A stretch of 64,000 nt of DNA from Mycobacterium sp. WUMAC-067. GTDB taxonomy: Bacteria > Actinomycetota > Actinomycetes > Mycobacteriales > Mycobacteriaceae. Where the stretch lies: contig NZ_JAEKMI010000007.1 in NCBI RefSeq assembly GCF_020217485.1, positions 1-64,000 of the forward strand, read 5' to 3'. A program made the position numbers and the translations under genes. The first letter of the stretch is position 1. Every line of letters begins with the position of its first letter. Below the pieces are notes generated by a model that saw only the letters and a program-made list of their open reading frames with translations, was not told the DNA's origin and did no database searches. Below, piece after piece: positions 41,388 through 50,413 of this stretch.

Positions 41388-42752
41388 ATGCGCACCGACA
41401 AAATGGCCCTCGTGGCCTTCATGCAGGCCGGCAGCACCTCGGTCTACGCGGGCTCGTGGCGGCACCCCGCGACCGAACACCGGTACTTGGACGCGTCCTA
41501 CTACGCGAAGATCGGCCGCCAGCTCGAAGAGGGTTGCTTCGACCTGATGTTCTTCGACGACCGCCTGGCCATGCCGGGGGTCTACGGCGGATCGGTGGGC
41601 GAGGCCGTGCATTACGGCGCCCGCCCGGTCAAGCTGGACCTCAGTGTGATTCTCGGGGTGCTGGCGCAGGCCACGTCGAAGATTGGGCTGGGCGCCACCT
41701 ACTCGACCACCTACTACCAGCCGTTCCATGTGGCGCGCACGTTCGCCTCGCTCGACCACCTGTCGGGTGGCCGCGCGGCCTGGAACGTGGTCACCTCCGT
41801 CAACGACAGCGAGGCGCAGAATTTCGGCGTCGACGCCCACCTCGGTCACGACGAACGCTACGACCGCGCCGACGAATTCATGGACGTCGTGACCGGCCTG
41901 TGGGACACCTGGGAGGACGAAGCCGTCCTGCACGACCGGGCGTCCGGGCAGTTCGCCGACCCCAGCAAGGTGCACGAGCTGGGACACGTCGGCCAGTTCT
42001 TCTCCGCCCGTGGACCGTTGACGGTGCCGCGGACCCCGCAGGGCCGGCCGGTCATCATCCAGGCCGGATCGTCGGGCCGGGGCCGCGAATTCGCTTCCCG
42101 GTGGGCCGAATTGATCTTCACCGGCGACCCGGGCATCGAGGTCGCACGCAACCACTACGCCGATCAAAAGGACCGCATCGCCGAAGCGGGCCGCGATCCC
42201 GCCGCCGTGCGCATCTGCCCCATGGCCTACGCGGTGGTGGGCGAATCCGAGGCCCACGCCAAGGATCGCGAGGCGATGTTCCTCAACGATCTCGTACATC
42301 CGATGGCGTCGCTGACGCTGCTGTCCGAGCTGATGAATTACGACTTCGCGCAACACGACCTCGACGACCCGGTGACCGACGAACTGCTCGCCTCGGTCTC
42401 CGGAATCCGCGGCCTGGTGCAGAACCTGCGCACCCATATCGGCGGGGACACGGTCACCTTGCGCGACCTCGCCAACCATCGTGCCACGCTGCTGCAGGGG
42501 CCCCGCTTCGTCGGCACCGGCGAACAGGTCGCCGATCAGATGGCCGACTGGTTCGAAAGCGGCGCGTGCGACGGATTCGTCTTGGCCGCGACGCATCTGC
42601 CCGGAGCGTTCGAGGACGTCGTGCGCATGGTGGTCCCGGAGCTGCAGCGGCGCGGGCTGTTCCGCACCGAATACGAATCGTCCACGCTGCGCGGGCACCT
42701 CGGGCTGCAGCGTCCCTCGAACAGCCGGGTGGCCGCCGGTGCCCATGCTTGA
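41388..42752 (+). CDS. LLM-class monooxygenase (NtaA/SnaA/DszA-like)
   Basis: A 454-residue flavin-dependent monooxygenase. The length and segments (WRHPATEHRYLDASYYAKIGRQLEEGCFDLMFFDD, STTYYQPFHVARTFASLDHLSGGRAAWNVVTS, QAGSSGRGREFASRWAE) are those of the NtaA/SnaA/DszA family, which uses reduced FMN to cleave C-N or C-S bonds or hydroxylate. A separate flavin reductase is not encoded nearby. It is the first gene of an operon with CaiB and CitE-type genes. The flavin reductase would have to come from elsewhere. Confidence 0.88.
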   Translation: MRTDKMALVAFMQAGSTSVYAGSWRHPATEHRYLDASYYAKIGRQLEEGCFDLMFFDDRLAMPGVYGGSVGEAVHYGARPVKLDLSVILGVLAQATSKIGLGATYSTTYYQPFHVARTFASLDHLSGGRAAWNVVTSVNDSEAQNFGVDAHLGHDERYDRADEFMDVVTGLWDTWEDEAVLHDRASGQFADPSKVHELGHVGQFFSARGPLTVPRTPQGRPVIIQAGSSGRGREFASRWAELIFTGDPGIEVARNHYADQKDRIAEAGRDPAAVRICPMAYAVVGESEAHAKDREAMFLNDLVHPMASLTLLSELMNYDFAQHDLDDPVTDELLASVSGIRGLVQNLRTHIGGDTVTLRDLANHRATLLQGPRFVGTGEQVADQMADWFESGACDGFVLAATHLPGAFEDVVRMVVPELQRRGLFRTEYESSTLRGHLGLQRPSNSRVAAGAHA

Positions 42753-43929
42753 CGGGCTGCGGGTGCTCGACCTCGCGACGCTGGCCGCCGCACCGCTGGT
42801 GGCGACCTACCTTGGCGAGTTCGGCGCCGACGTGATCAAGGTCGAAGAACCGCGCCACGGCGACCCGATCCGCGGCTGGGGCAACCAGCGCGACGGAGTC
42901 GGGTTGATGTGGAAGTCGGTTGCGCGCAACAAGCGATCGATCACGCTGGACTTGCGGTGCGCGGAGGGTCAGGAGCTGGTGCGCCGCCTGGTGGAGCACG
43001 CCGACGTCGCGATCTTCAACACCCGCCCCCAGACTTTGCGCAAGTGGGGCCTCGACTATGAGAGCCTGCGCGCGGTCAACGAGCGGATTGTGATGCTGCA
43101 CATCACCGGTTACGGGCTGAGCGGGCCGAAGAGTGAGCGCCCGGGCTTCGGCACGCTGGGTGAGGCGATGAGCGGGTTCGCGCACATCACGGGTCAGGCC
43201 GGCGCGCCGCCCACCCTGCCGCCGTTTATGTTGGCCGACGGCGTCGCGTCTCTGAACGCCGCCTACGCGGTGATGATGGCGCTGTATCACCGCGACGTGC
43301 ACGGCGGGCCGGGCCAACTGATCGACGTCAACCTGATCGACCCGCTGGCCCGGCTGCTGGAACAGACGCTGCTGGGCTATGACCAGTTGGGCCTGGTGCC
43401 CGAGCGGGCCGGCAACCGGTGGGACATCTCGGCGCCGCGCAACACCTATCGCACCGCGGACGGCAGGTGGCTGGCCATGTCCGGCAGTTCGCCGGCGTTG
43501 GCGCTGCGCGTGTTCCGGGCGATCGGCCGTCACGATCTGCTCGACGACGCCGACTTCTCCGACCCGCAGCGACGGTTGGCTCGCGCCCGCGAGGTCGATG
43601 CCGTGGTCGCCGATTGGGTTGCCACCAAGACACTTTCGGAGGCGATGGAAGCCTTCGAAGCGCACGAGGTGGCGGCGGCGCCCGTTTATGACATCAGCGA
43701 CCTGGTCGCCGACGAGCAACTGGCGCATCGTGAGGTGTTCATCTCGGTCGACGATCAACAACTCGGACCCATGACGGTGCAGGCCCCCGTTCCGCGCTTC
43801 TCGTCGGCGTCGGGCACGGTCGGGCATCTGGGACCGCGCCTCGGCGAGCACAACACCGAGGTGTACGGGGAACTGCTCGGCATGAGCCGCGACGAAATCG
43901 ACGACCTGCGCGCCCGTGGCGTGTTGTGA
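42745..43929 (+). CDS. CaiB/BaiF family CoA transferase
   Basis: A 394-residue family III CoA transferase. The N-terminus LRVLDLATLAAAPLVATYLGEFGADVIKVEEPRHGDPIRGW and the segment RNKRSITLDLRCAEGQELVRRLVEHADV are characteristic. It transfers CoA between carboxylic acids (for example succinyl-CoA to an organic acid). ATG 42745 overlaps the LLM gene by 8 bp; the long upstream frame is a shadow. With the downstream CitE-type lyase it could activate a C4/C5 hydroxy acid, which the lyase then splits. Confidence 0.88.
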   Translation: MLDGLRVLDLATLAAAPLVATYLGEFGADVIKVEEPRHGDPIRGWGNQRDGVGLMWKSVARNKRSITLDLRCAEGQELVRRLVEHADVAIFNTRPQTLRKWGLDYESLRAVNERIVMLHITGYGLSGPKSERPGFGTLGEAMSGFAHITGQAGAPPTLPPFMLADGVASLNAAYAVMMALYHRDVHGGPGQLIDVNLIDPLARLLEQTLLGYDQLGLVPERAGNRWDISAPRNTYRTADGRWLAMSGSSPALALRVFRAIGRHDLLDDADFSDPQRRLARAREVDAVVADWVATKTLSEAMEAFEAHEVAAAPVYDISDLVADEQLAHREVFISVDDQQLGPMTVQAPVPRFSSASGTVGHLGPRLGEHNTEVYGELLGMSRDEIDDLRARGVL

Positions 43930-43946
43930 CAGAAGGAAATTGAACG

Positions 43947-44861
43947 ATGACGAATCTTCTCCGCCGCTCCGAGCTCGCGGTGCCCGCATGCAGCGACAAC
44001 ATGTTCGACAAGGCCGCCGGGTGCGGCGCCGACCTGGTGTTCCTCGACCTCGAGGACGCGACGCCCGCCGCGTTCAAGGAGGAATCGCGCGGCAAGGCGA
44101 TCAGCGCGCTCAACGACCTGGATTGGGGCCGCACCGCGCGGGCGGTGCGGATCAACGGGCTGGACACCGCGTGGTGCCACGACGACGTCATCGAGGTGGT
44201 GACCAGGGCCGGCCGCAACCTCGACACCATCATCATCCCCAAGGCGCGCACCGCCCGCGACGTGTGGTGGGTGGACGTCCTGCTCACACAGCTGGAATCA
44301 AAACTGGACCTGGACAAGCGGATTCGGCTCGAGGTGCTGATCGAAGAGGTCGAAGGCTTGGCCAACGCCGAAGAGATCGCGGCGGCCAGCCCTCGCCTGG
44401 ACGCTTTGATTTTCGGGGTGGGCGACTTCTCGCTGTCGCAGGGCGCGCGGGTGGACACCAACTTCGTCCCGCTGGGCGAGTATCCGGGCGAGTTCTGGGC
44501 CTACGCGCGGAACAAGGTGATCGTCGCTGCGCGCATCGCGGGCATCGACGCGATTGACGCGCCCTACCCCGACTACCGCGACCTCTCCGGATACGAGCGC
44601 GACGCGCGGCGCGCATCGCTGCTCGGCTACACCGGAAAATGGGCGATCCACCCCGACCAGGTGCCCGTCGCCAACGAGGTCTACGCCCCGACCGCCGACG
44701 AAATCGCCCGCGCCGAAGCCAATGTCGCGGCCTACCGGGAGGCCGAGGCCAGGGGCCGCGGCGCCGTCGGGGTGAACGGCGTCCTGGTTGACGCCGCCCA
44801 CGTGAAGCAGGCGGAGCAGACGCTGGCGCGCGCCGCGTTGATCAACGGCAGCCGCGTTTGA
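43947..44861 (+). CDS. CitE/HpcH-type CoA ester lyase
   Basis: A 304-residue TIM-barrel lyase of the HpcH/HpaI family. The metal- and substrate-binding motifs are FLDLEDATP, RINGLDT, IIPKAR, the Glu in VLIEEVEGL, the Asp in FGVGDFS, and GKWAIHPDQVPV. It probably cleaves malyl-CoA, citramalyl-CoA or a related thioester to acetyl-CoA or glyoxylate/pyruvate. It follows the CoA transferase by 17 bp. The 3' end faces the convergent pyruvate carboxylase gene with an unusual repeat cluster between. Confidence 0.87.
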   Translation: MTNLLRRSELAVPACSDNMFDKAAGCGADLVFLDLEDATPAAFKEESRGKAISALNDLDWGRTARAVRINGLDTAWCHDDVIEVVTRAGRNLDTIIIPKARTARDVWWVDVLLTQLESKLDLDKRIRLEVLIEEVEGLANAEEIAAASPRLDALIFGVGDFSLSQGARVDTNFVPLGEYPGEFWAYARNKVIVAARIAGIDAIDAPYPDYRDLSGYERDARRASLLGYTGKWAIHPDQVPVANEVYAPTADEIARAEANVAAYREAEARGRGAVGVNGVLVDAAHVKQAEQTLARAALINGSRV

Positions 44862-44863
44862 TG

Positions 44864-44985
44864 GCGGCGACCCGCTGCGCCCGGCTACGGCCTGTAGCGG
44901 CGACCCGATGCGCCCGGCTACGCCGCGCTTGCGATCCCCGCGGCCGCGCTTGCGATCCCCGCGGCCGCGCTTGCGATCGCCGCTA
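44864..44985. repeat. clustered interspersed repeat between convergent genes
   Basis: A cluster in the gap between citE-like and pyc 3' ends. GCGGCGACCCG-(C/A)-TGCGCCCGGCTACG occurs twice (starting 44864 and 44897). A 21-bp unit CCGCGCTTGCGATCCCCGCGG is tandemly repeated at 44923, 44944 and 44965 (third copy diverged). The final TCGCCGC (44977-44983) pairs with GCGGCGA (44864 or 44897). It is the same element as 18889-18933. The third unit extends into the pyc stop codon. Confidence 0.85.
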
Positions 44986-47900
44986 GTCGATCACCACGAG
45001 TAGGTCGCCGCCCTCGACTTGTGCGGTGTGCGATACCGCGATTCGCGCGACTTTGCCGGCCTTCGGGGTGGTGACGGCGGCCTCCATCTTCATCGCCTCG
45101 ATCGTCGCGATCGTCTGACCGGCCTCGACCTCCTCCCCGACCTCGGCGGTGACCGTGACGACGCCGGCAAAGGGGGCGGCGACGTGGTCGGGATTGGTGC
45201 GGTCGGCCTTCTCGGCCGCCGGCACGTCGCTGGCGATGCTGCGGTCGCGCACCACCACGGGGCGCAGCTGACCGTTGAGGATGCACATCACGGTGCGCAT
45301 GCCGCGTTCGTCGGGGTCGGAGATGGCCTCGAGCCCGATCAGCAGCTCCACACCGCGCTCCAGCTCCACGCGGTGTTCGTCCCCCTGGCGCAACCCATAG
45401 AAGAACTGGTTGGCGCTGAGTCCCGAGGTGTCGCCGTACGTCTCGCGGTGATCGTCGAGCTCCTTGGCCGGCCCCGGGAACAGAAGCCGATTCAGCGCGG
45501 CCTGCCGCTCGGCGCCCGGCGCGGCCAACGCCTTTTCATCGTCGGCCGTCAGCGGCTGCTCGGGCTTCGCCGGCCCGCGCCCGTCTAATGCCTTGGTGCG
45601 CAACGGCTCCGGCCAGCCTCCGGGCGGGTCACCGAGTTCGCCGCGCAGGAAGCCGATGACCGAATCCGGGATGTCGTAGCGCGCCGGGTCTTCGGCGAAG
45701 TCCTGCGCGCTGACGCCGGCCCCGACCAGCGCCAGCGCCAAGTCGCCGACCACCTTGCTCGACGGCGTGACCTTGACGAGGTGCCCGAGGATGGAATCGG
45801 CGCCAGCGTAGGCGTTTTCGATGTCCTCGAACCGGTCGCCGAGTCCCAGCGCGATGGCCTGCTGGCGCAGGTTCGACAATTGGCCACCGGGGATCTCGTG
45901 GTGGTAGACGCGGCCGGTCGGCGACGGCAGCCCGGATTCGAACGGCGCGTACACCTTTCGCAGCGCCTCCCAGTACGGTTCCAGGCCGCACACCGCCGGC
46001 AGCGACAACCCGGTGTCGTACTCGGTGTTGGCGGCGGCGGCCACGATCGACGACAGCGCGGGCTGGCTGGTGGTCCCCGCGAGCGGGGCCGCGGCGCCGT
46101 CGACGGCGTCGGCCCCCGCGTGCCAGGCCGCCACGTAGCTCGCCAGTTGCCCGCCCGGGGTGTCGTGGGTATGCACGTGCACCGGCAGGTCGAATCGGGA
46201 TTTCAACGCCGAGACCAGTGTCGCGGCGGCCGGCGCGCGCAACAATCCGGCCATGTCCTTGATCGCCAGGACGTGCGCACCCGCCTCGACGATCTGTTCG
46301 GCCAACTTGAGGTAATAGTCCAGCGTGTAAAGCTTTTCGGCCGGATCGCTCAGATCCCCGGTGTAAGACATCGCCACCTCGGCCACCGCCGCCCCGGTGT
46401 CGCGCACCGCGTCGATGGCCGGCCGCATCGAGTCGACGTTGTTCAACGCATCGAAGATCCGGAAGATGTCGATGCCGGTGGCCGTCGCCTCCTCGACGAA
46501 CGCGGTCGTCACCGTCTCCGGATAGGGCGTGTAGCCCACGGTGTTGCGCCCGCGCAGCAGCATCTGCAGACAAATGTTGGACAGCGCCTCGCGCAGCGCC
46601 GCCAGCCGCTCCCACGGGTCCTCTTTCAAGAACCGCAGCGCCACATCGTAAGTCGCGCCGCCCCAGCACTCCACCGACAACAACTGCGGCGTGGTCCGCG
46701 CGAGGTAGGGCGCGACCTTGAGCAGGCCGGTGGTGCGGACCCGGGTCGCCAGCAGCGACTGGTGGGCGTCGCGGAACGTGGTGTCCGTGACGGCGACACC
46801 GCGCGACTCGCGGAGCCAGGCCGCAAATCGCTGCGGCCCGAGTTCGGTCAAACGCTGCTTGGATCCCGCGGGTGGGTCCGTCGACAGGTCGATGTCGGGC
46901 AGCTTGTCGTGCGGGTACACCGTCGACGGGCGCTCGCCGTGCGGCTTGTTGACGGTGACGTCGGCTAGGTAGCTGAGGATCTTGGTGCCGCGGTCGGCCG
47001 AGCTGCGCGCCGTGAGCAGCTGCGGGCGCTCCTCGATGAACGACGTGGTGATGCGGCCGGCCTGGAAATCCGCGTCGTCCAGAACCGCTTGCAGGAACGG
47101 AATATTCGTCGACACACCGCGAATGCGGAATTCCGCGACCGCCCGTCGGGCCCGGCGCACGGCCGTGGGGAAGTCGCGGCCGCGGCAACTGAGCTTGATC
47201 AGCATCGAGTCGAAATGCGCGCTGATCTCCGCGCCCAGCGTCGTGCCGCCGTCCAGCCGGATTCCCGCGCCGCCCGGGGTGCGGTAGGCGGTGATGCGGC
47301 CGGTGTCCGGACGGAAGCCGTTCGCCGGATCTTCGGTGGTGATGCGGCATTGCAGCGCCGCGCCGTGCGGGACGATCGAATCCTGCCGCAGGCCAATCTC
47401 TTCCAGCGTCTGCCCGGACGCAATGCGCAGCTGGGCGGACACCAGGTCGACGTCGGTGATCTCCTCGGTCACCGTGTGTTCCACCTGGATCCGGGGGTTC
47501 ATCTCGATGAACACGTGATTGCCGCGTTCGTCGAGCAAGAACTCCACCGTGCCCGCACACGTGTAGCCGATGCTTTCCGCGAACGCCACCGCGTCCGCGC
47601 AAATGCTCATCCGCAGTTGTGGATCCAGGTTCGGCGCCGGGGCGATTTCGATCACCTTCTGGTGCCGCCGCTGCACGCTGCAATCGCGTTCATAGAGGTG
47701 GATCACGTTGCCGTGATTGTCGGCCAGGATCTGGACCTCGATGTGACGCGGGTTGATCACCGCCTGCTCGAGAAACACCGAGGCATCCCCGAACGCGGAT
47801 TCGGCCTCCCGGCTGGCCGCCTCGATCGCCTCCGGCAGCGCTGCGGGGTCGGTGACCCGCCGCATCCCGCGGCCGCCACCTCCGGCGACCGCCTTGACGA

Positions 47901-48366
47901 ACAGCGGAAACGTCATCGACTCGGCGGCCGTCACCAGCTCGTCCACCGATGTCGAGGGCGTCGAGGAGGCCAGCACCGGCAGGCCCGCCGCCCGCGCCGC
48001 CGCGATTGCCCGCGACTTGTTGCCGGTGAGCTCGAGCACCTCGGCACTCGGGCCGACGAATGTGATGCCCGCCGCCGCGCACGCCGCCGCCAGGTCCGGG
48101 TTCTCGGACAGGAAGCCGTAGCCGGGGTAGATCGCGTCCGCCCCGCAGGCCTGCGCCGTCGCGACGATGTCGTCGACCGACAGGTAGGCGCGGACCGGAT
48201 GGCCCTCCTCGCCGATCTGGTACGACTCGTCGGCCTTGAGCCGGTGCACCGAGTTGCGGTCTTCGTAGGGGTAGACCGCCACGGTGGCCATTTCCAGCTC
48301 GTAGGCGGCGCGGAATGCGCGGATCGCGATCTCGCCGCGATTGGCGACCAGGACTTTCGTCAACAC
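44983..48366 (-). CDS. pyc: pyruvate carboxylase
   Basis: A 1127-residue biotin enzyme, the usual length for a single-chain pyruvate carboxylase. Order: biotin carboxylase with ATP-grasp (VANRGEIAIRAFRAA at start, glycine-rich AVAGGGGRGMRRV), carboxyltransferase barrel (TDTTFRDAHQSLLATRVRT at about residue 540), and biotinyl domain ending EAMKM (biotin Lys about 1093). It carboxylates pyruvate to oxaloacetate. GTG 48366 is 5 bp after the prpC stop, so pyc is the last gene of the methylcitrate operon. The longer open frame to 49356 runs inside prpC and is a shadow. M. tuberculosis pca is at a different locus. Confidence 0.95.
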   Translation of the reverse strand: MLTKVLVANRGEIAIRAFRAAYELEMATVAVYPYEDRNSVHRLKADESYQIGEEGHPVRAYLSVDDIVATAQACGADAIYPGYGFLSENPDLAAACAAAGITFVGPSAEVLELTGNKSRAIAAARAAGLPVLASSTPSTSVDELVTAAESMTFPLFVKAVAGGGGRGMRRVTDPAALPEAIEAASREAESAFGDASVFLEQAVINPRHIEVQILADNHGNVIHLYERDCSVQRRHQKVIEIAPAPNLDPQLRMSICADAVAFAESIGYTCAGTVEFLLDERGNHVFIEMNPRIQVEHTVTEEITDVDLVSAQLRIASGQTLEEIGLRQDSIVPHGAALQCRITTEDPANGFRPDTGRITAYRTPGGAGIRLDGGTTLGAEISAHFDSMLIKLSCRGRDFPTAVRRARRAVAEFRIRGVSTNIPFLQAVLDDADFQAGRITTSFIEERPQLLTARSSADRGTKILSYLADVTVNKPHGERPSTVYPHDKLPDIDLSTDPPAGSKQRLTELGPQRFAAWLRESRGVAVTDTTFRDAHQSLLATRVRTTGLLKVAPYLARTTPQLLSVECWGGATYDVALRFLKEDPWERLAALREALSNICLQMLLRGRNTVGYTPYPETVTTAFVEEATATGIDIFRIFDALNNVDSMRPAIDAVRDTGAAVAEVAMSYTGDLSDPAEKLYTLDYYLKLAEQIVEAGAHVLAIKDMAGLLRAPAAATLVSALKSRFDLPVHVHTHDTPGGQLASYVAAWHAGADAVDGAAAPLAGTTSQPALSSIVAAAANTEYDTGLSLPAVCGLEPYWEALRKVYAPFESGLPSPTGRVYHHEIPGGQLSNLRQQAIALGLGDRFEDIENAYAGADSILGHLVKVTPSSKVVGDLALALVGAGVSAQDFAEDPARYDIPDSVIGFLRGELGDPPGGWPEPLRTKALDGRGPAKPEQPLTADDEKALAAPGAERQAALNRLLFPGPAKELDDHRETYGDTSGLSANQFFYGLRQGDEHRVELERGVELLIGLEAISDPDERGMRTVMCILNGQLRPVVVRDRSIASDVPAAEKADRTNPDHVAAPFAGVVTVTAEVGEEVEAGQTIATIEAMKMEAAVTTPKAGKVARIAVSHTAQVEGGDLLVVID

Positions 48367-48371
48367 GGTAT

Positions 48372-49499
48372 TTACGATAGAGCCCGTTGCGGCGGTCCGA
48401 CATACTCGCTCAGCGGACGGATCAACGCGTTGGACGCGGTCTGCTCGATGATGTGCGCCGTCCACCCGGTGATCCGGCTCATCACGAAAATCGGCGTGAA
48501 GGCCCCGATGTCGAAGCCCATCAGGTAATAGGCCGGGCCGGTCGGAAAGTCCAGGTTCGGCTTGATGCCGTTGGCCTCGGCCATCCCCTTTTCCAGGACT
48601 TCGTAAATGCCGAGCCACTTCTGGCCGTCCCGCGCCGCGGCGACCCGCGTGAGCGCCTCCTTCATGGTCGGCACCCGGGAGTCGCCGTTCTTGTAGACGC
48701 GGTGACCGAAGCCCATGACCTTGTCTTTGCAATCCAGCTTGCCCCGCAACCACTCCGAAGCCCTTTCGGCGCTCCCGATTTCGATCATGTCGTGCATGAC
48801 TGCTTCGTTGGCGCCGCCGTGCAGCGAGCCCTTGAGCGCACCGATGGCGGCCGTGACCGCGCTGTAGATGTCGGACTGAGTCGAGGTGACCACGCGGGCG
48901 GCGAAGGTGGAGGCGTTGAAGCTGTGCTCGGCGTAGAGCACCATCGACTGTTCGAACGCGTCGACGATCACCTGCTCGGGGACGTCGCCGAAGCACATGT
49001 GCAGGAAGTTCTGCGCGTAGCTCATGTGGCTGTGGGGCGCGATGGGTTCCAGGCCGCGCCGGCGGCGCATGTCGGCCGCGACGACGGTGGGCAGCACCGC
49101 GAACATCCGCAGCGCCTTGGCGTGGTTGGCCGCCGGGCTGCTGTCGTCCTCGTCGGGGTCTTCGGCGCCCATCGAGCTGATGAAGGTGCGCACGACGTCC
49201 ATCGGGTGGCAGGTGTCGGGCAGTTTGGACAGCAGCGAAAGCTGGGATCGGTTGAGCCGACGCGCCGCTCGTTCCCGCTGGGTGAACAGGGCCAGCTGCT
49301 GTTCGTCGGGCAGCTCGCCGTGCCAGAGCAGGTAGGCAACCTGCTCGAAGCTGCACGTGGCCGCGAGGTCCTGCACGGCGTAGCCGCGGTAGGTCAGGGA
49401 GTTGGTCTCCGGGACGACCTTGGAGATGGCCGTGGTGTCGACGACGACGCCGGCCAGGCCCTTATAGATGCGGGGCTTGTTGTCTTCGGCGGTACTCAT
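48372..49499 (-). CDS. prpC: 2-methylcitrate synthase / citrate synthase PrpC
   Basis: A 375-residue citrate-synthase-fold enzyme. Catalytic His in LKGSLHGGANEAV and GFGHRVYKNGD, and the Asp in NLDFPTGPAYYLMGF are visible; it begins with GLAGVVVDTTAISKVVPETNSLTYRGY, typical of PrpC. It condenses propionyl-CoA with oxaloacetate to 2-methylcitrate (also acetyl-CoA to citrate). ATG overlaps the prpB stop as ATGA, and pyruvate carboxylase follows after 5 bp. Counterpart of Rv1131. Confidence 0.95.
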   Translation of the reverse strand: MSTAEDNKPRIYKGLAGVVVDTTAISKVVPETNSLTYRGYAVQDLAATCSFEQVAYLLWHGELPDEQQLALFTQRERAARRLNRSQLSLLSKLPDTCHPMDVVRTFISSMGAEDPDEDDSSPAANHAKALRMFAVLPTVVAADMRRRRGLEPIAPHSHMSYAQNFLHMCFGDVPEQVIVDAFEQSMVLYAEHSFNASTFAARVVTSTQSDIYSAVTAAIGALKGSLHGGANEAVMHDMIEIGSAERASEWLRGKLDCKDKVMGFGHRVYKNGDSRVPTMKEALTRVAAARDGQKWLGIYEVLEKGMAEANGIKPNLDFPTGPAYYLMGFDIGAFTPIFVMSRITGWTAHIIEQTASNALIRPLSEYVGPPQRALS

Positions 49500-50413
49500 G
49501 GCGCGACTCCTTGCACGGTAAAGTTGTAGATGTCGGAATCGAATTGGGTGTAGTCGGCGTAGCGCAGCAACTCGTAGAGCCGGCTGCGGTGCTGCATCCG
49601 ATCGGTGAGGCCGGATTGTGTTCCGGTTTCGGCGATTTCACGGAGACCGATCTCGACGGCGTGCATGGCCAGCCGCAGCGTGGTGACCGGGTAGATCACC
49701 ACGTTGTAGCCGATGTCGGACAGCTGTTGGGTGGACAGCAGCGGCGACTTGCCGAACTCGGTCATGTTGGCCAGCAAGGGTGTGTCCACCGCGGCGCGGA
49801 AGCGCTCGAATTCCGTTGGGCTGCCCAAGGCTTCGGTGAAGATCAGGTCCGCACCCGCGTCGGCGTACGCCTTGGCGCGCTCGATCGCCGCCGGCACCCC
49901 CTCGATGCCGGCGGCATCGGTGCGGGCGCAGACGATGAAATTCGGATCGCGGCGGGCGGAGACGGCGGCCCGCAGCCGTTTGATCATCTCGGCGGCCGGC
50001 ACCACCGCCTTGCCGTCGAGATGCCCGCAGCGCTTGGGGTTTTCCTGGTCCTCCAGGTGACAGCCGGCCAGCCCGGCGTCCTCGAGCACCGTCACGGTGC
50101 GCGCCGCGTTCATCGGCTCGCCGAAGCCGGTGTCGGCGTCGATCAGGGTGGGCAGGTCGGTCACCCCCGCGATCTGCGCGCCGCGCCCGCCGACTTCGGT
50201 CAGGGTGGTCAGGCCGATGTCGGGCAGGCCGAGGTCGGCCGAGAGCGCCGCGCCCGACACGTACACCCCGTCGAACCCGAGCTCGGCGACGAGCTTGGCC
50301 ACCAGCGGCGAGAAGGCACCCGGGAACCGTTGCAGCCGACCGCTTTCCAGCGCGGCACGAAACCGCGCCCGTTTCGCCGCCGCCGGCACGACACCGCCGA
50401 TCAGCCCGCTCAT
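49496..50413 (-). CDS. prpB: 2-methylisocitrate lyase PrpB
   Basis: A 305-residue lyase of the ICL/PEP-mutase family. Catalytic signature KRCGH lies at 127-131 and the metal motif IDADTGFGEP at 91-100. It splits 2-methylisocitrate into pyruvate and succinate. M. tuberculosis lacks prpB and uses isocitrate lyases for this step, so a dedicated enzyme marks this genome as different. ATG overlaps the prpD stop as TGATG. It sits between prpD and prpC in a tightly coupled operon. Confidence 0.95.
   Translation of the reverse strand: MSGLIGGVVPAAAKRARFRAALESGRLQRFPGAFSPLVAKLVAELGFDGVYVSGAALSADLGLPDIGLTTLTEVGGRGAQIAGVTDLPTLIDADTGFGEPMNAARTVTVLEDAGLAGCHLEDQENPKRCGHLDGKAVVPAAEMIKRLRAAVSARRDPNFIVCARTDAAGIEGVPAAIERAKAYADAGADLIFTEALGSPTEFERFRAAVDTPLLANMTEFGKSPLLSTQQLSDIGYNVVIYPVTTLRLAMHAVEIGLREIAETGTQSGLTDRMQHRSRLYELLRYADYTQFDSDIYNFTVQGVAP

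Noticed and set aside
48367..49356. Open frame extending the pyruvate carboxylase upstream to 1457 residues
   Set aside because: This part lies in another frame of prpC and encodes low-complexity Arg/Ala/Gly-rich sequence; the carboxylase clearly starts at GTG 48366.
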